Source: DASQZK01 sp963771005
GTDB taxonomy: Bacteria; Bacteroidota; Bacteroidia; Bacteroidales; GCA-2748055
Assembly (NCBI GenBank): GCA_963771005.1
Contig: CAVYRO010000008.1
Span: 310,001-374,000, forward strand
DNA length: 64,000 bases
Direction: 5' to 3'
The notes below the pieces were generated by a model. It was not told the DNA's origin and did no database searches. It worked only from the letters and a program-made list of their open reading frames with translations. The stretch's first letter is position 1; each line of letters opens with the position of its first letter. Below, piece by piece: positions 53,854-63,470 of the stretch. The position numbers and the translations under genes were made by a program.

Positions 53854-55311
53854 TTAGAACCTGAACCCGAGAGTCAGGATGACATTATTGCTATCGTATG
53901 TATTGAGTGAACCGCTGTCGATCTGTTCCGGGTACATATAATACCGTTCCTGTCTTGTAGAGTAAGCATAGCTCAGATCCACGAAAGCATATTTTGATCT
54001 TACGCCCACGCCTGCGGAAAAAATCTGGTAATCATTTTTCGAATTGGGTTCATACGATTTGAAAGGGCTCTGGTAAAAGGCATAACCTGCTCTGACGTAA
54101 TTGGTACCCAGGCGGAGTTCGCCCCCGGCCCTGAAATTATTCACCGGCCGGTATAAATCACCAATAGTCTGATTTATAGCAAAATAAGTATCTGACGGGC
54201 CGTCGCCGTCCATATCCATCTTTCCGTAATTAAGACGCTCATAGTCAAAGCTGACCAGACCGCTTTTACCGAAAGTTACGACTGTGCTCGCCGTCATTTT
54301 GGATGGGCTCCTTAGCCTGTATTTATTGGTTACGGGACCGGCCATATCGCTTCCGTTGCTCACTCCGGATCCCGCATCGAAATAGGATACCATTTCGGTT
54401 GTCGCATCGGAATTCAGTCTGTAAAACGTTGGAAGTTCATAGCTTATGCCTACCCTGACCATGTCGACAGGTCTTATGATCGTCCCTACCTTAAAATTGT
54501 AGCCAACGCCGCTCGTATGGTCATTCTGGGTAAAATCGAAGGCATCGAAATAAGCGATGGAATCGGCCGGATCGGATTCCGAATGCTGGATTTGTTCATC
54601 CCATCGAACCGATTGCAGCCCGAAGGTAGCACCGAGGTAAAGCCTGTCGTTGTAATTCGCTCCAAATGAAAAAGTATATTCCCCGATATTACCCGAAGTG
54701 ATCTCTTTCCGGCTCATAAGCTGTCCGTACCCGTCAAGGTTTACATCACTGTAATATTTATTGTAAACGGTATCGTAAAAAATAAGGTTGGTATTGAGGG
54801 CAAGGTCTTCATAAAATTCACTGACCTGGTCGGGGTAATTATTGAGGTTGTCCGTGAAATTATCAAGGAAGGAAGTGTTTTTGCTTACCCCTCTCATGAG
54901 GATCGTCTTGTTGAAATTATTGATTCTGTTGTACCCGATGCCGAATGAAGTGCTTTTCCAGCCCGATTCATTGCGAAGGTCATAATAACCTACATAACCG
55001 ATGTTGCCGATGTTGAAATTGTATTTTGTCTGGTCGTATGAACTTCCAAGGAAGTCGGCATTTGCATCCGTCCAGTAGAGTGAAGGGGAAATGGTAAATT
55101 CAGACTGGCGATAGAGCCCAATCCCGGCAGGGTTTATACTCAGACCGGTAAAGTCGCCTCCGAGGGCACCCACAGCCCCTCCGAGTCCTACCGACCTGGC
55201 GGTACCTACAGGAAAGTGCTGTGAAAAGCGCAGGGCATCTACCTCATTTTGTGCCAGACCGGCACCGCAAAGGAAAAGAATTCCTGCCAGAATAAGAAGA
55301 TAGCGTTTCAT
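53854..55311 (-). CDS. Outer-membrane transport protein, OmpP1/FadL/TodX-like
   Basis: About 485 residues from the Met at 55311, which gives a clean signal peptide (MKRYLLILAGILFLCGAGLAQ); an upstream in-frame Met adds 14 unrelated residues. The FadL-like start is seen in DALRFSQHFPVGTARSVGLGG with ALGGDFTGLSINPAGIGLY, followed by alternating barrel strands and closing NVILTLGFRF with terminal Phe. Such porins carry hydrophobic compounds. Ligand unknown; in Bacteroidota they are often annotated as hemin receptors without evidence. Confidence 0.83.
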   Translation of the reverse strand: MKRYLLILAGILFLCGAGLAQNEVDALRFSQHFPVGTARSVGLGGAVGALGGDFTGLSINPAGIGLYRQSEFTISPSLYWTDANADFLGSSYDQTKYNFNIGNIGYVGYYDLRNESGWKSTSFGIGYNRINNFNKTILMRGVSKNTSFLDNFTDNLNNYPDQVSEFYEDLALNTNLIFYDTVYNKYYSDVNLDGYGQLMSRKEITSGNIGEYTFSFGANYNDRLYLGATFGLQSVRWDEQIQHSESDPADSIAYFDAFDFTQNDHTSGVGYNFKVGTIIRPVDMVRVGISYELPTFYRLNSDATTEMVSYFDAGSGVSNGSDMAGPVTNKYRLRSPSKMTASTVVTFGKSGLVSFDYERLNYGKMDMDGDGPSDTYFAINQTIGDLYRPVNNFRAGGELRLGTNYVRAGYAFYQSPFKSYEPNSKNDYQIFSAGVGVRSKYAFVDLSYAYSTRQERYYMYPEQIDSGSLNTYDSNNVILTLGFRF

Positions 55312-55441
55312 AGCTTTAAATAATTTAGTATAAGTTATGCGAAAAATAGGCAAAGAATCTCAGATACAGGGAAAAATACCCGGTTTAAAAAAATACAGTG
55401 ATTTAAGGTTCAGTGAGATGCGGGAATCGAACTCCGGATCG

Positions 55442-55483
55442 AAAAAAAATATCAGTCCCACTATCTGACCGTGGGACTGATAT
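55442..55483 (-). terminator. Rho-independent terminator of the Tyr/Ser-rich lipoprotein gene
   Basis: On the minus strand a 13-bp perfect stem (ATATCAGTCCCAC and GTGGGACTGATAT) is followed by a run of eight T, just 7 nt after the stop at 55490. Confidence 0.9.
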
Positions 55484-55489
55484 TTTCTA

Positions 55490-57184
55490 TTATCTTCTTC
55501 CGCCGCTCCTGCTAACCGAACCGGATGACCTGCTGCTGCTGCTACTTCCGCTGCTGGACCGTGAAGGCGAACTGTAGCTTCTGCTGCTGCCTCCGCTGCT
55601 GGATCTTGAGGGCGAACTATAGCTTCTGCTGCTGCTTCCGCTTGATCTTGAAGGAGCACTGTAAGTCGGCCTGCTGCTGCTTCCGCTCGACCTGGAGGGA
55701 GCACTGTAAGTCGGCCTGCTGCTTCCGCTTGACCTGGAAGGGGCAGAGTACGTACCCGAGGATCTTGACGGCCTGCTGTAAGTACTCCTGGAGTTACTGC
55801 CGGTTGAAGGCCTTGTATACGTATTTCTGGAATTGTTGACTGACGGCCTTGTAGACGTATTTCCTGGATTACTTCTTGTGGAAGGCCGGGTATAGGTGCT
55901 CCGGGAATTATTACTCCTGTTATAGGCCGGAGTGTTTCCGGATTTCGGTCTCTCATAACTCGGAGTATAGGTACGGGTTGAAGGACGGTTGTAAGACGGT
56001 CTGTTCTGTTCGCCCGGTCTTACGGAGGGTTGATTCCCTGATGTACTTTTCCTTACCGCATTTCCATCCTGCGTCTGGGTTCTGGTTGTGGACCTGACAA
56101 CACCTGAATTGCCCTGTGTGCGGGTGGCTGTCCTTGTGGCTGTTGCATTATCGAGGGAACGGGTTCTCTCAGCTCCGCCGGTACTTTTTCTGTCGACAGT
56201 ACTGCCTGATCCAACCCTTGTCTGTTTCGGATCATAGGTAGTGGAGTTCGTCCTGCTTCCAACTCTTGTATCACCGCCCGATTTTCTGGCTGCTACATTA
56301 CTGGATGAGGATGATCTCATGGAGTATCCTGACCTGTAGGGGATATGTCCGCGGCTCGTACTATTGTACCTGTCGTAGCCATAGCCATAGCCATAACCGT
56401 AAGAGTTCCCGTAGTACCCGGAGTAATATCCGTTATAAAAACCGTTGCGGTAGCCACTGTAGTAAGGGTATCCGTAACCGTAACCGTATCCGTAACCGGA
56501 ATAAGGGTAAAAATCGTTGTATCCGTAATAACTGCTATACCATGGTGAATAGTAAGGACGATACCAGCCGAGGCTCATACCCCATGGGGAACCAAGGTAG
56601 ATACTCATACCCCAGGAAGCCGGATTGTAGCTATACCAGTAATTATCGGAATACCAGGGATCGTAGTAGTCCCAGCCATAGTAAGGGCTATGGAACCTTC
56701 TCAGTCGTGACGTGTAATAGTAATCGTAATAATCGTCATCGTTGTAGTAATAATTGTTCACGACCACGGGTTGTTCAGCGTCATTGTAATACTGATCCTG
56801 GTCCTGCTGGGGAGCGAAGGTTGTGTCGTATACACCTGCCTGTGACTGATCATAAGACTCTTCATTTCCGGTATAATCATCGCTGAGCATTTCCTGCTCT
56901 TTTTGCCTTTTATACCTTTCATAATCTGTAAGTCCCTGCTCATCATAGGCATTCTGTTCTCCTTGAAGGGCGCCGGTATTTCTTACATTATCCGGGTTGA
57001 CGGCCTGGTTATTTACCGGTGAATTATTCTGGGCCGGCTGAGCGGATTCAGTAGTCTGAGCCGCTTTTTTGTCCGATGGGGAATAATAGGCATCGTCATA
57101 GTTTCCGGAAGTGGCGTAATACCCACTGGCACACGAAGCGAGGAGAAAGGTTGTGAATAATAAGATATGTACTAAAGTTTTCAT
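55490..57184 (-). CDS. Low-complexity Tyr/Gly- and Ser/Arg-rich lipoprotein ('vitellogenin-like')
   Basis: 564 residues. Lipoprotein signal MKTLVHILLFTTFLLASC with Cys18. Residues about 20-135 are Gln/Asn/Asp-rich; about 140-285 are extremely Tyr/Gly/Pro/Trp-rich (YYGWDYYDPWYS, YGYGYGYGYPYYSG); about 290-450 are Thr/Arg/Asn-rich. The C-terminal 115 residues are short repeats such as TYSAPSRSSGSS. No folded domain is recognised. Proteins of this composition in Bacteroidota are often mislabelled vitellogenin. The basic, Ser-rich tail and Tyr block suggest an extended surface or matrix-forming protein; function unknown. Confidence 0.78.
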   Translation of the reverse strand: MKTLVHILLFTTFLLASCASGYYATSGNYDDAYYSPSDKKAAQTTESAQPAQNNSPVNNQAVNPDNVRNTGALQGEQNAYDEQGLTDYERYKRQKEQEMLSDDYTGNEESYDQSQAGVYDTTFAPQQDQDQYYNDAEQPVVVNNYYYNDDDYYDYYYTSRLRRFHSPYYGWDYYDPWYSDNYWYSYNPASWGMSIYLGSPWGMSLGWYRPYYSPWYSSYYGYNDFYPYSGYGYGYGYGYPYYSGYRNGFYNGYYSGYYGNSYGYGYGYGYDRYNSTSRGHIPYRSGYSMRSSSSSNVAARKSGGDTRVGSRTNSTTYDPKQTRVGSGSTVDRKSTGGAERTRSLDNATATRTATRTQGNSGVVRSTTRTQTQDGNAVRKSTSGNQPSVRPGEQNRPSYNRPSTRTYTPSYERPKSGNTPAYNRSNNSRSTYTRPSTRSNPGNTSTRPSVNNSRNTYTRPSTGSNSRSTYSRPSRSSGTYSAPSRSSGSSRPTYSAPSRSSGSSSRPTYSAPSRSSGSSSRSYSSPSRSSSGGSSRSYSSPSRSSSGSSSSSRSSGSVSRSGGRR

Positions 57185-57566
57185 GATTAAACCTCCTGGC
57201 TTATGATTAGGTTTATATTTTTTGTCAATTACAGTATGAAAAAAGCAAATACTATACCAAAAATGAATGTGTTGCGCATTTTAACAGGACACACTGGATT
57301 CAGAAGTACCAAAGTACGAAATTTGATATGAAAAATGCAGTATCCCTGCGTTTTTAACAAATTTGTCCTGAAGCGGTTGGTATGCCATTCAGCGTTCAAC
57401 CCGGAGGGTTTTCATACCTGGGGTTAGGATATTGACGGAAAAAAGCGGGCTTTATTGTCTGAAGATAAGGTTTAGTTCCTTCCATGCATCGCTCTTTATT
57501 TAAAGTGATCATTTTTGTAATAGGATTAAATTTCGCAATTTTGCAGACTGACTAAATCCTAAGCAA
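57185..57566. other. Intergenic region between the lipoprotein gene and proS
   Basis: A 382-bp divergent region. A probable proS promoter is at 57514-57543. No ORF or RNA gene was recognised in the rest. Confidence 0.5.
57514..57543 (+). promoter_or_regulatory. Probable Bacteroidota-type promoter of proS
   Basis: TTTG (57514-57517), 18-bp spacer, then CAATTTTG (57536-57543), one base from TAnnTTTG. It lies 24 nt before the ATG. Confidence 0.45.
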
Positions 57567-59042
57567 ATGGCTAAAGCGCTTACCTCGAGAGAGGAGAATT
57601 ACTCCCAGTGGTATAATGATCTGGTTTTGAAAGCTGACCTGGCTGAATATTCGGCTGTAAGAGGTTGTATGGTAATCAAACCTTACGGTTATGCGATCTG
57701 GGAAAATATACAATCAGCTCTGGATAAAATGTTCAAGGCCACAGGGCATCAGAATGCCTACTTCCCGCTGTTCATCCCCAAATCCTTTTTCGCAAGGGAA
57801 GCTGCCCATGTTGAAGGCTTTGCCAAGGAATGCGCTATCGTGACTCATTACCGCCTGAAGAATGACACTGAAAACGGGGGCCTTATCGTCGATCCTGATG
57901 CGAAGCTTGAAGAAGAACTAATTATCAGGCCCACTTCAGAGACGATCATCTGGAACACCTACAAAAACTGGATCCAGTCATACCGCGACCTGCCCATCCT
58001 CATAAACCAATGGGCCAATGTCGTTAGGTGGGAAATGCGTACCAGGCTTTTCCTCAGAACGGCGGAATTCCTTTGGCAGGAAGGTCATACCGCACATGCA
58101 ACCCGGGAGGAAGCTATGGAGGAAACGGTCCGGATGCTGGAGGTATATGCGCGTTTTGCAGAAGAATGGATGGGCATACCTGTTATCAAGGGTATTAAAA
58201 CAGAGAGCGAAAAATTTGCCGGGGCGATCGATACCTATTGCATTGAAGCGCTTATGCAGGACGGAAAGGCACTCCAGTCGGGAACCTCCCATTTCCTCGG
58301 TCAGAATTTTGCCAGGGCATTCGATGTCCAGTTCACCAACAGGGAAGGTGTTCTGGATTACGTGTGGGCTACATCATGGGGCGTCTCCACGCGGCTGATG
58401 GGCGCTATCATCATGGCCCACAGCGATAATAACGGGCTCGTACTGCCCCCGAAACTTGCACCCCTGCAAGTGGTGATCATCCCCATTTACAGGAAATCCG
58501 ATGAGATAGCCGCTATATCCGCTGTTGCCGAAAAGCTGAAAAAGGAGCTTGAAGACCTCGGGATAACGGTTAAATACGACAACCGGGATACCCATAAACC
58601 GGGGTGGAAATTTGCAGAATACGAACTGAAAGGAGTCCCCGTACGACTTGCCCTGGGCCCGCGCGATATTGAGAATGGAACCGTCGAACTCGTAAGGCGT
58701 GATACACTTGAAAAAAACACAGTTAGCCGGGAAGGGATCGCTGCAAGAGTAAAGGACCTCATGACTGAGATCCAGTCCTCCATATACCAAAAAGCTTTGG
58801 CCTTCAGGGAAGCATCAACACGGGAAGCCAAGACATGGGATGAATTCACGGATATCATAGAGAACAAGGGAGGATTCATAAGCGCTTTCTGGGACGGAAC
58901 CGCACAAACAGAGGAAAAGATCAAGCAGGAGACTAAAGCTACCATCCGTTGTATCCCGCTGGGTGTAAAGGATGAGGAAGGAACATGCATTTACTCAGGC
59001 AAACCGGCTGCGCGGAAAGTTTTGTTTGCGAGAGCCTACTGA
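57567..59042 (+). CDS. proS: Proline--tRNA ligase, archaeal/eukaryotic-type (short form)
   Basis: 491-residue class II synthetase without the bacterial editing insertion. Motifs: YSQWYNDLVLKADLAEYSAV, RGCMVIKPYGYAIWENIQ, motif 2 RPTSETIIW...WANVVRWEMRTRLFLRTAEFLWQEGHTAH (in parts), motif 3 SWGVSTRLMGAIIMAHSDNNG, the anticodon-binding domain from about 295 and a zinc-type C-terminal domain ending KVLFARAY with Cys in RCIPLG and GTCIYSGKPA. This type is usual in Bacteroidota. The length is normal. It is monocistronic. Confidence 0.95.
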   Translation: MAKALTSREENYSQWYNDLVLKADLAEYSAVRGCMVIKPYGYAIWENIQSALDKMFKATGHQNAYFPLFIPKSFFAREAAHVEGFAKECAIVTHYRLKNDTENGGLIVDPDAKLEEELIIRPTSETIIWNTYKNWIQSYRDLPILINQWANVVRWEMRTRLFLRTAEFLWQEGHTAHATREEAMEETVRMLEVYARFAEEWMGIPVIKGIKTESEKFAGAIDTYCIEALMQDGKALQSGTSHFLGQNFARAFDVQFTNREGVLDYVWATSWGVSTRLMGAIIMAHSDNNGLVLPPKLAPLQVVIIPIYRKSDEIAAISAVAEKLKKELEDLGITVKYDNRDTHKPGWKFAEYELKGVPVRLALGPRDIENGTVELVRRDTLEKNTVSREGIAARVKDLMTEIQSSIYQKALAFREASTREAKTWDEFTDIIENKGGFISAFWDGTAQTEEKIKQETKATIRCIPLGVKDEEGTCIYSGKPAARKVLFARAY

Positions 59043-59238
59043 AAACATGCAGCCCGAAGACCGGAAATGAAGAAGAAAACCGGGAGGGTCCGGCACGGAA
59101 AATTTTGTAGTACGGCAGTTGCAACATGATGATCCATCCCGGTTCATGTGCAGGGAGAATTTACCTGGCTGGGCTTTATAGCAACATTATCTAAGCATCA
59201 CCTGTGTTCTAAATGGATGACAAGCTCAACAATAGAGG

Positions 59239-59254
59239 GTGTAACGTGTTACAC
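59239..59254. promoter_or_regulatory. 16-bp operator-like palindrome upstream of the M49-like gene
   Basis: GTGTAACGTGTTACAC is a 7+7 bp inverted repeat with a 2-bp centre, 73 bp before the ATG at 59328. Its layout (TGTAAY-NN-RTTACA) resembles the first of the three palindromes at 35.6 kb, so one regulator might bind both; this is inference. Confidence 0.45.
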
Positions 59255-59327
59255 TAAACGATGCTATCCATTTCATTTAAATGCGTTTAGCCATAGCTGA
59301 TTGTTGTAAATTAAAATTAATCCTTCC

Positions 59328-61256
59328 ATGAAAAAGCTGATTTTCCCCGTTGTTTTTGTCTCTACCCTCCTTTTCTCTTCATGCACTCAGAAAAACTATG
59401 ATTTCCTGTACAAAACCTTCAGGGGAACCCGTGAGGTATCTGAAGATGTTGATAAGGTCAAAGTGGAAATGCCGGCCGATATTGTCATTACAATTCAGCC
59501 TGCAGGGGTGATTAGCATGAATGGTGAACCGGGTACCTATAAGATTCTGGATGATAAACCCGGATACATAACCATCCTCAGTGAATTGCAGCACGGCAGC
59601 GTTGTGATCAACCAATCGTTTCAATATGTGAAGGACGACAGTACCCTGATCATGATGGGGGATACACCGGAGGAGAATATCACGCTATACACCGGACAAC
59701 AGATGCTGGAGAACAAACTGAAATCCTTTGTCAAAGTGAGGCTTACAGCCGACATTGCAGACCTGACACAAGATCAGAAAGATATGCTGGGCATACTCTT
59801 CCGGGCTGCGGACATCATGGATGACCTGTTTTGGAAAGAAGCCTACCCGGGCGATAAGGATTCACTGCTTTCATCGGCCGGCAATCCGACGCTTAAAGAC
59901 CTGTTCACGATCAATTACGGGCCCTGGGAGCGATTGAACGATGACAAACCGCTCAGCGACAAATACGGTGAAAAACCTGCCGGGGCCAATTTCTATCCCA
60001 CCGGAATGTCCGTGGATGAATTTCAAAATTTCAACGATCCGGACAAAACGAGCCAGTACACTCTGATCAGAAGGGATACGGCCGGTAATCTCATATCGGT
60101 GTGGTATCATGATGCTTTCAGCGACAAGGTCCGTGAAGCCGCCAGCCTTCTGGATAAAGCAGCCGGCCTTGCACAGGATCCCGGTTTTAAAAAATACCTT
60201 AAACTCCGCTCGGAAGCACTTCTGACGGATAAATACTACGATAGCGATGCCGCCTGGATGCAGATGAAAAATAATGATATCGATTTTGTTGTCGGTCCCA
60301 TCGAAAATTATGAGGATCAATTATTTAATTATAAGGCTGCCCATGAAGCATTTATTCTCCTGAAGGACCACGACTGGAGCAATAAGCTGAAAAAAGTATC
60401 ATCCATGCTCCCTGAACTGCAGAAAGGGCTTCCTGTTCCGGCAAAATTCAGAGACAAGGTACCCTCCGCAAATTCTGATCTGAACGTTTACAACGTCATT
60501 TACTATGCAGGTGATTGCAACGCCGGAAGCAAAACCATTGCGATCAATCTGCCCAACGATCCTGAAGTGAGAGCAAAATTCGGAAGCCGGAAACTTCAGC
60601 TTAAAAATACAATACGTGATAAATTTGAGAAGATCCTCGTACCCATATCCAATGTACTTATTGCCGAAGACCAGAGGAAGTACATCGATTTCGATGCATT
60701 TTTCGAAAATACGATGTATCATGAAGTCGCACATGGATTGGGAGTCGATTATACAGTGGATGGTAAAGGGAGTGTCAGGGATGCCCTTAAAGATACCTAT
60801 TCTGCCCTCGAGGAGGGTAAAGCCGATATACTGGGTTTATATATCATCAGTAAACTTGCCGATTCGGGTCAACACGAAAATAAAGACCTGATGAACAATT
60901 ACGTGACCTTTCTTGCCGGCATCTTTCGTTCTGTCCGGTTTGGCGCTTCTTCGGCTCACGGTGTTGCCAATATGATCCGGTTCTATTATTTCCAGGAGGC
61001 CGGTGCCTTCACAAGAGATGAAGCAACAGGCACTTACCGGGTGAATTTCGAAAAGATGAAGGGAGCGATTAAAAATCTTTCCGCTAAATTGCTTACCATT
61101 CAGGGCACGGGCGATTATGAGGCCGCAACGGACCTGATCAGAGAAAATGGCTATGTAAGGAAACAGCTTCAAAAAGACCTTCGGGAGCTGAACAATATGA
61201 ATATCCCGGTGGATATCATATTTGATCAGGGACCATCGGTTGCCGGACTAAAGTAA
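59328..61256 (+). CDS. M49-like (dipeptidyl-peptidase III family) zinc peptidase lipoprotein
   Basis: 642 residues. Lipoprotein signal MKKLIFPVVFVSTLLFSSC with Cys19. The zinc site is formed by TMYHEVAHGLGVDY (HEVAH) and a second motif about 55 residues later, YSALEEGKADILGLY (Glu-Glu...Lys-Ala-Asp). Classical DPP III uses a six-residue HExxGH and EExRA(E/D). The five-residue HExxH here matches the shorter M49-related subgroup found in bacteria and in plant Nudix fusions. The probable role is release of dipeptides in the periplasm. Family assignment is good; substrate is inferred. Confidence 0.75.
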   Translation: MKKLIFPVVFVSTLLFSSCTQKNYDFLYKTFRGTREVSEDVDKVKVEMPADIVITIQPAGVISMNGEPGTYKILDDKPGYITILSELQHGSVVINQSFQYVKDDSTLIMMGDTPEENITLYTGQQMLENKLKSFVKVRLTADIADLTQDQKDMLGILFRAADIMDDLFWKEAYPGDKDSLLSSAGNPTLKDLFTINYGPWERLNDDKPLSDKYGEKPAGANFYPTGMSVDEFQNFNDPDKTSQYTLIRRDTAGNLISVWYHDAFSDKVREAASLLDKAAGLAQDPGFKKYLKLRSEALLTDKYYDSDAAWMQMKNNDIDFVVGPIENYEDQLFNYKAAHEAFILLKDHDWSNKLKKVSSMLPELQKGLPVPAKFRDKVPSANSDLNVYNVIYYAGDCNAGSKTIAINLPNDPEVRAKFGSRKLQLKNTIRDKFEKILVPISNVLIAEDQRKYIDFDAFFENTMYHEVAHGLGVDYTVDGKGSVRDALKDTYSALEEGKADILGLYIISKLADSGQHENKDLMNNYVTFLAGIFRSVRFGASSAHGVANMIRFYYFQEAGAFTRDEATGTYRVNFEKMKGAIKNLSAKLLTIQGTGDYEAATDLIRENGYVRKQLQKDLRELNNMNIPVDIIFDQGPSVAGLK

Positions 61257-61438
61257 CCCTGGAATACCTGCCTGTTCTCATGCAATTTCCTCGTGTCTGA
61301 CCCCTTTATTCATAATTAAAGAGCGGGATTTCCGGATCGTAACTTTGGTCTTTGCTGCCGGTGGAATTTTTCACGGGAAAGTTTATTATATTTCCGCACA
61401 ATTATTTTGATAAATTGAGATTTGCCCTTCCATATACA

Positions 61439-63295
61439 ATGCTTTTCCTTTCCCTGTGGATGATGGCACCGGCAGGACTTCGGGCCCAGAACCCCGTGAA
61501 GGCTGATGCCGGTATGACGGCAGATACGGTTGTCAGTGACAGCAGCAAAGAAAAAACGCGTGAATTCTTTGAGAATCTAAAGGAAAAAGCCTACCAGAAC
61601 AAATGGACCCGGGAACTTCATAACATTGTCATAACTGCGCCTGAAAAACCAATAAAAGATACAATAGGGACTCACCAGAGTGAATGGGTATATCTGCCCT
61701 TTGCAGGAAAAACCATCCGTAACATAAATTTCGTAAGACTCGATCCCTTCGGAACCAGTATAACGGATACCTCCTATCATAAAGAATCCTGGGTGAATGA
61801 TATGGCGAATACCATTCATGTAAAAACGCGGGTGGGGGTATTGCGGCATAACCTGCTTTTCAGGGAGGGTGATGCAGTCGATCCGCAGGTTTTTGCTGAT
61901 AACGAACGTCTGCTGAGAGAACAAAGCTATATTGAAGATGCACGGATAATCATCAGCGAGGTTAAAGGACAACCCAAGATGGTCGATGTCACCGTCATCA
62001 CTAAAGATATAGGATCGAAGGCCTTTTTCGTTGAACTGAGTGATGTTAAATCGGGGAAGGCCGAGATCTGGGACAGGAATATCCTGGGAACCGGGCATGA
62101 ACTGCAAAACAATATTTACTGGAATGGGGCAAAATCCCATCTCCTGGGTTACGAGGGATTTTACAGGAATCACAATATTCTTGGATCATTCACCGACGGT
62201 AAACTCTATTATCAGAATGTCTACGACCTTAGATCCTACGGGATCTCCTTTGAACGGCGATTCTTCACTCCAAACACCAAATATGCCGGCGGACTTTCTG
62301 CTCAACATACCCGGACGGTTCGGCATATATGGTTTTCCGATACATCCACTATTAAGGAAAATATAAAATTTAATTATTATGATTTTTGGATAGGCAGGGC
62401 CTTCCCCATACAGAAAAACAACCCGCTGAACCGGAAAAGAACGAATTTCGTGCTTTCTTCGCGGATATATCATGAAAAATATTTCGAAAGACCACGGGTG
62501 GAACAGAACCTTTTGTATGAATACCACAATAAAACGGTATGGCTGAATAGTTTTGCCTTTTCTTCGCAGACTTTTTTCAGAAGCAACCTGATATATAGTT
62601 ACGGCCGTACCGAAGATATCCCTATAGGGTGGAAGACAAACCTGATCCTGGGAGAGGAATTCGACGAATTTGAGACCCGCACCTATACTTCGCTGAATTT
62701 GGCACATGGCGATTACCTGCTGAATTACGGCTACCTTTACCTGAACACTTCCGCAGGCGGTTTTATTACACCTGCCGGTGATTTCCAGCAGGGTGTGTTC
62801 CGCTTCGACGCAAATTACTTCACCAATTTATACATCGTTCAGCAGTTCAAATTCAGGTATTTCGCGAATCTTTCATTTACAAGGGGTATCAACCGCTTTG
62901 CCCTGGAAAGGATCTATATCAATGATAAATCCGGACTGACCGGCTTTTCACGGACAGATATCTATGGACGTCAGAAACTGGTGCTGAACCTGGAGTCTGA
63001 TGCATTCACCCCTTACTATATCTATGGTTTCCGGTTTGTGCTTTTTGAATTTGCCGATTTTGCCTTTATTGGACCCGAAAAGGCACAATTTAATAGTGTA
63101 AATGCTTACACGGCATTGGGAGTCGGCGTCAGGATTAGAAATGAGAGGCTCGTTTTCCCGACATTTCAGTTCAGATTCACCTACTATCCCAATCTTGCCG
63201 GAATGAGTCTCGGAGATTATCTGGATTTTTCAGGAGAGAAGAAACTCAATCCCAATAATTTCTACATAGATGCCCCCGCGATCCTTCCTTATTAG
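61439..63295 (+). CDS. Omp85/BamA-superfamily outer-membrane protein with one POTRA domain
   Basis: About 618 residues from the only in-frame ATG (61439), giving signal peptide MLFLSLWMMAPAGLRAQ; the frame is open further upstream but only from TTG codons. A POTRA-like domain lies at about 75-190 of this form (KTIRNINFVRLDPFG, LLFREGDAVDPQVFADNERL, ARIIISEVKGQPKMVDVTVI). It is followed by a long barrel of alternating strands (for example GTGHELQNNIYWNG, YEGFYRNHNILGSF, VGVRIRNERLVFPTFQFRFTYYP). This is the general build of the Omp85 superfamily, used for protein or lipid insertion. The exact subfamily is not identified, and it is not BamA itself. Confidence 0.75.
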   Translation: MLFLSLWMMAPAGLRAQNPVKADAGMTADTVVSDSSKEKTREFFENLKEKAYQNKWTRELHNIVITAPEKPIKDTIGTHQSEWVYLPFAGKTIRNINFVRLDPFGTSITDTSYHKESWVNDMANTIHVKTRVGVLRHNLLFREGDAVDPQVFADNERLLREQSYIEDARIIISEVKGQPKMVDVTVITKDIGSKAFFVELSDVKSGKAEIWDRNILGTGHELQNNIYWNGAKSHLLGYEGFYRNHNILGSFTDGKLYYQNVYDLRSYGISFERRFFTPNTKYAGGLSAQHTRTVRHIWFSDTSTIKENIKFNYYDFWIGRAFPIQKNNPLNRKRTNFVLSSRIYHEKYFERPRVEQNLLYEYHNKTVWLNSFAFSSQTFFRSNLIYSYGRTEDIPIGWKTNLILGEEFDEFETRTYTSLNLAHGDYLLNYGYLYLNTSAGGFITPAGDFQQGVFRFDANYFTNLYIVQQFKFRYFANLSFTRGINRFALERIYINDKSGLTGFSRTDIYGRQKLVLNLESDAFTPYYIYGFRFVLFEFADFAFIGPEKAQFNSVNAYTALGVGVRIRNERLVFPTFQFRFTYYPNLAGMSLGDYLDFSGEKKLNPNNFYIDAPAILPY

Positions 63296-63470
63296 GTTCC
63301 TCCATACTTAAAACCGGATAATTTCGTTTCATTTACAACAATAGAATAGTTTACCGCTCTTTTAATCATTAATCCGTTAAAAACTTTTATTCGCAGAAGC
63401 CCAGCTTTACCTGGCGGAAAACTTCTGTTTAATGAATTGAAATTATTCAATACATATACATTTGTATTTT

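Noticed and set aside
61352..61438. Upstream extension of the Omp85-family protein
   Set aside because: Only TTG codons are available; ATG 61439 begins a good signal peptide. A TTG start at 61415 remains a weak alternative.
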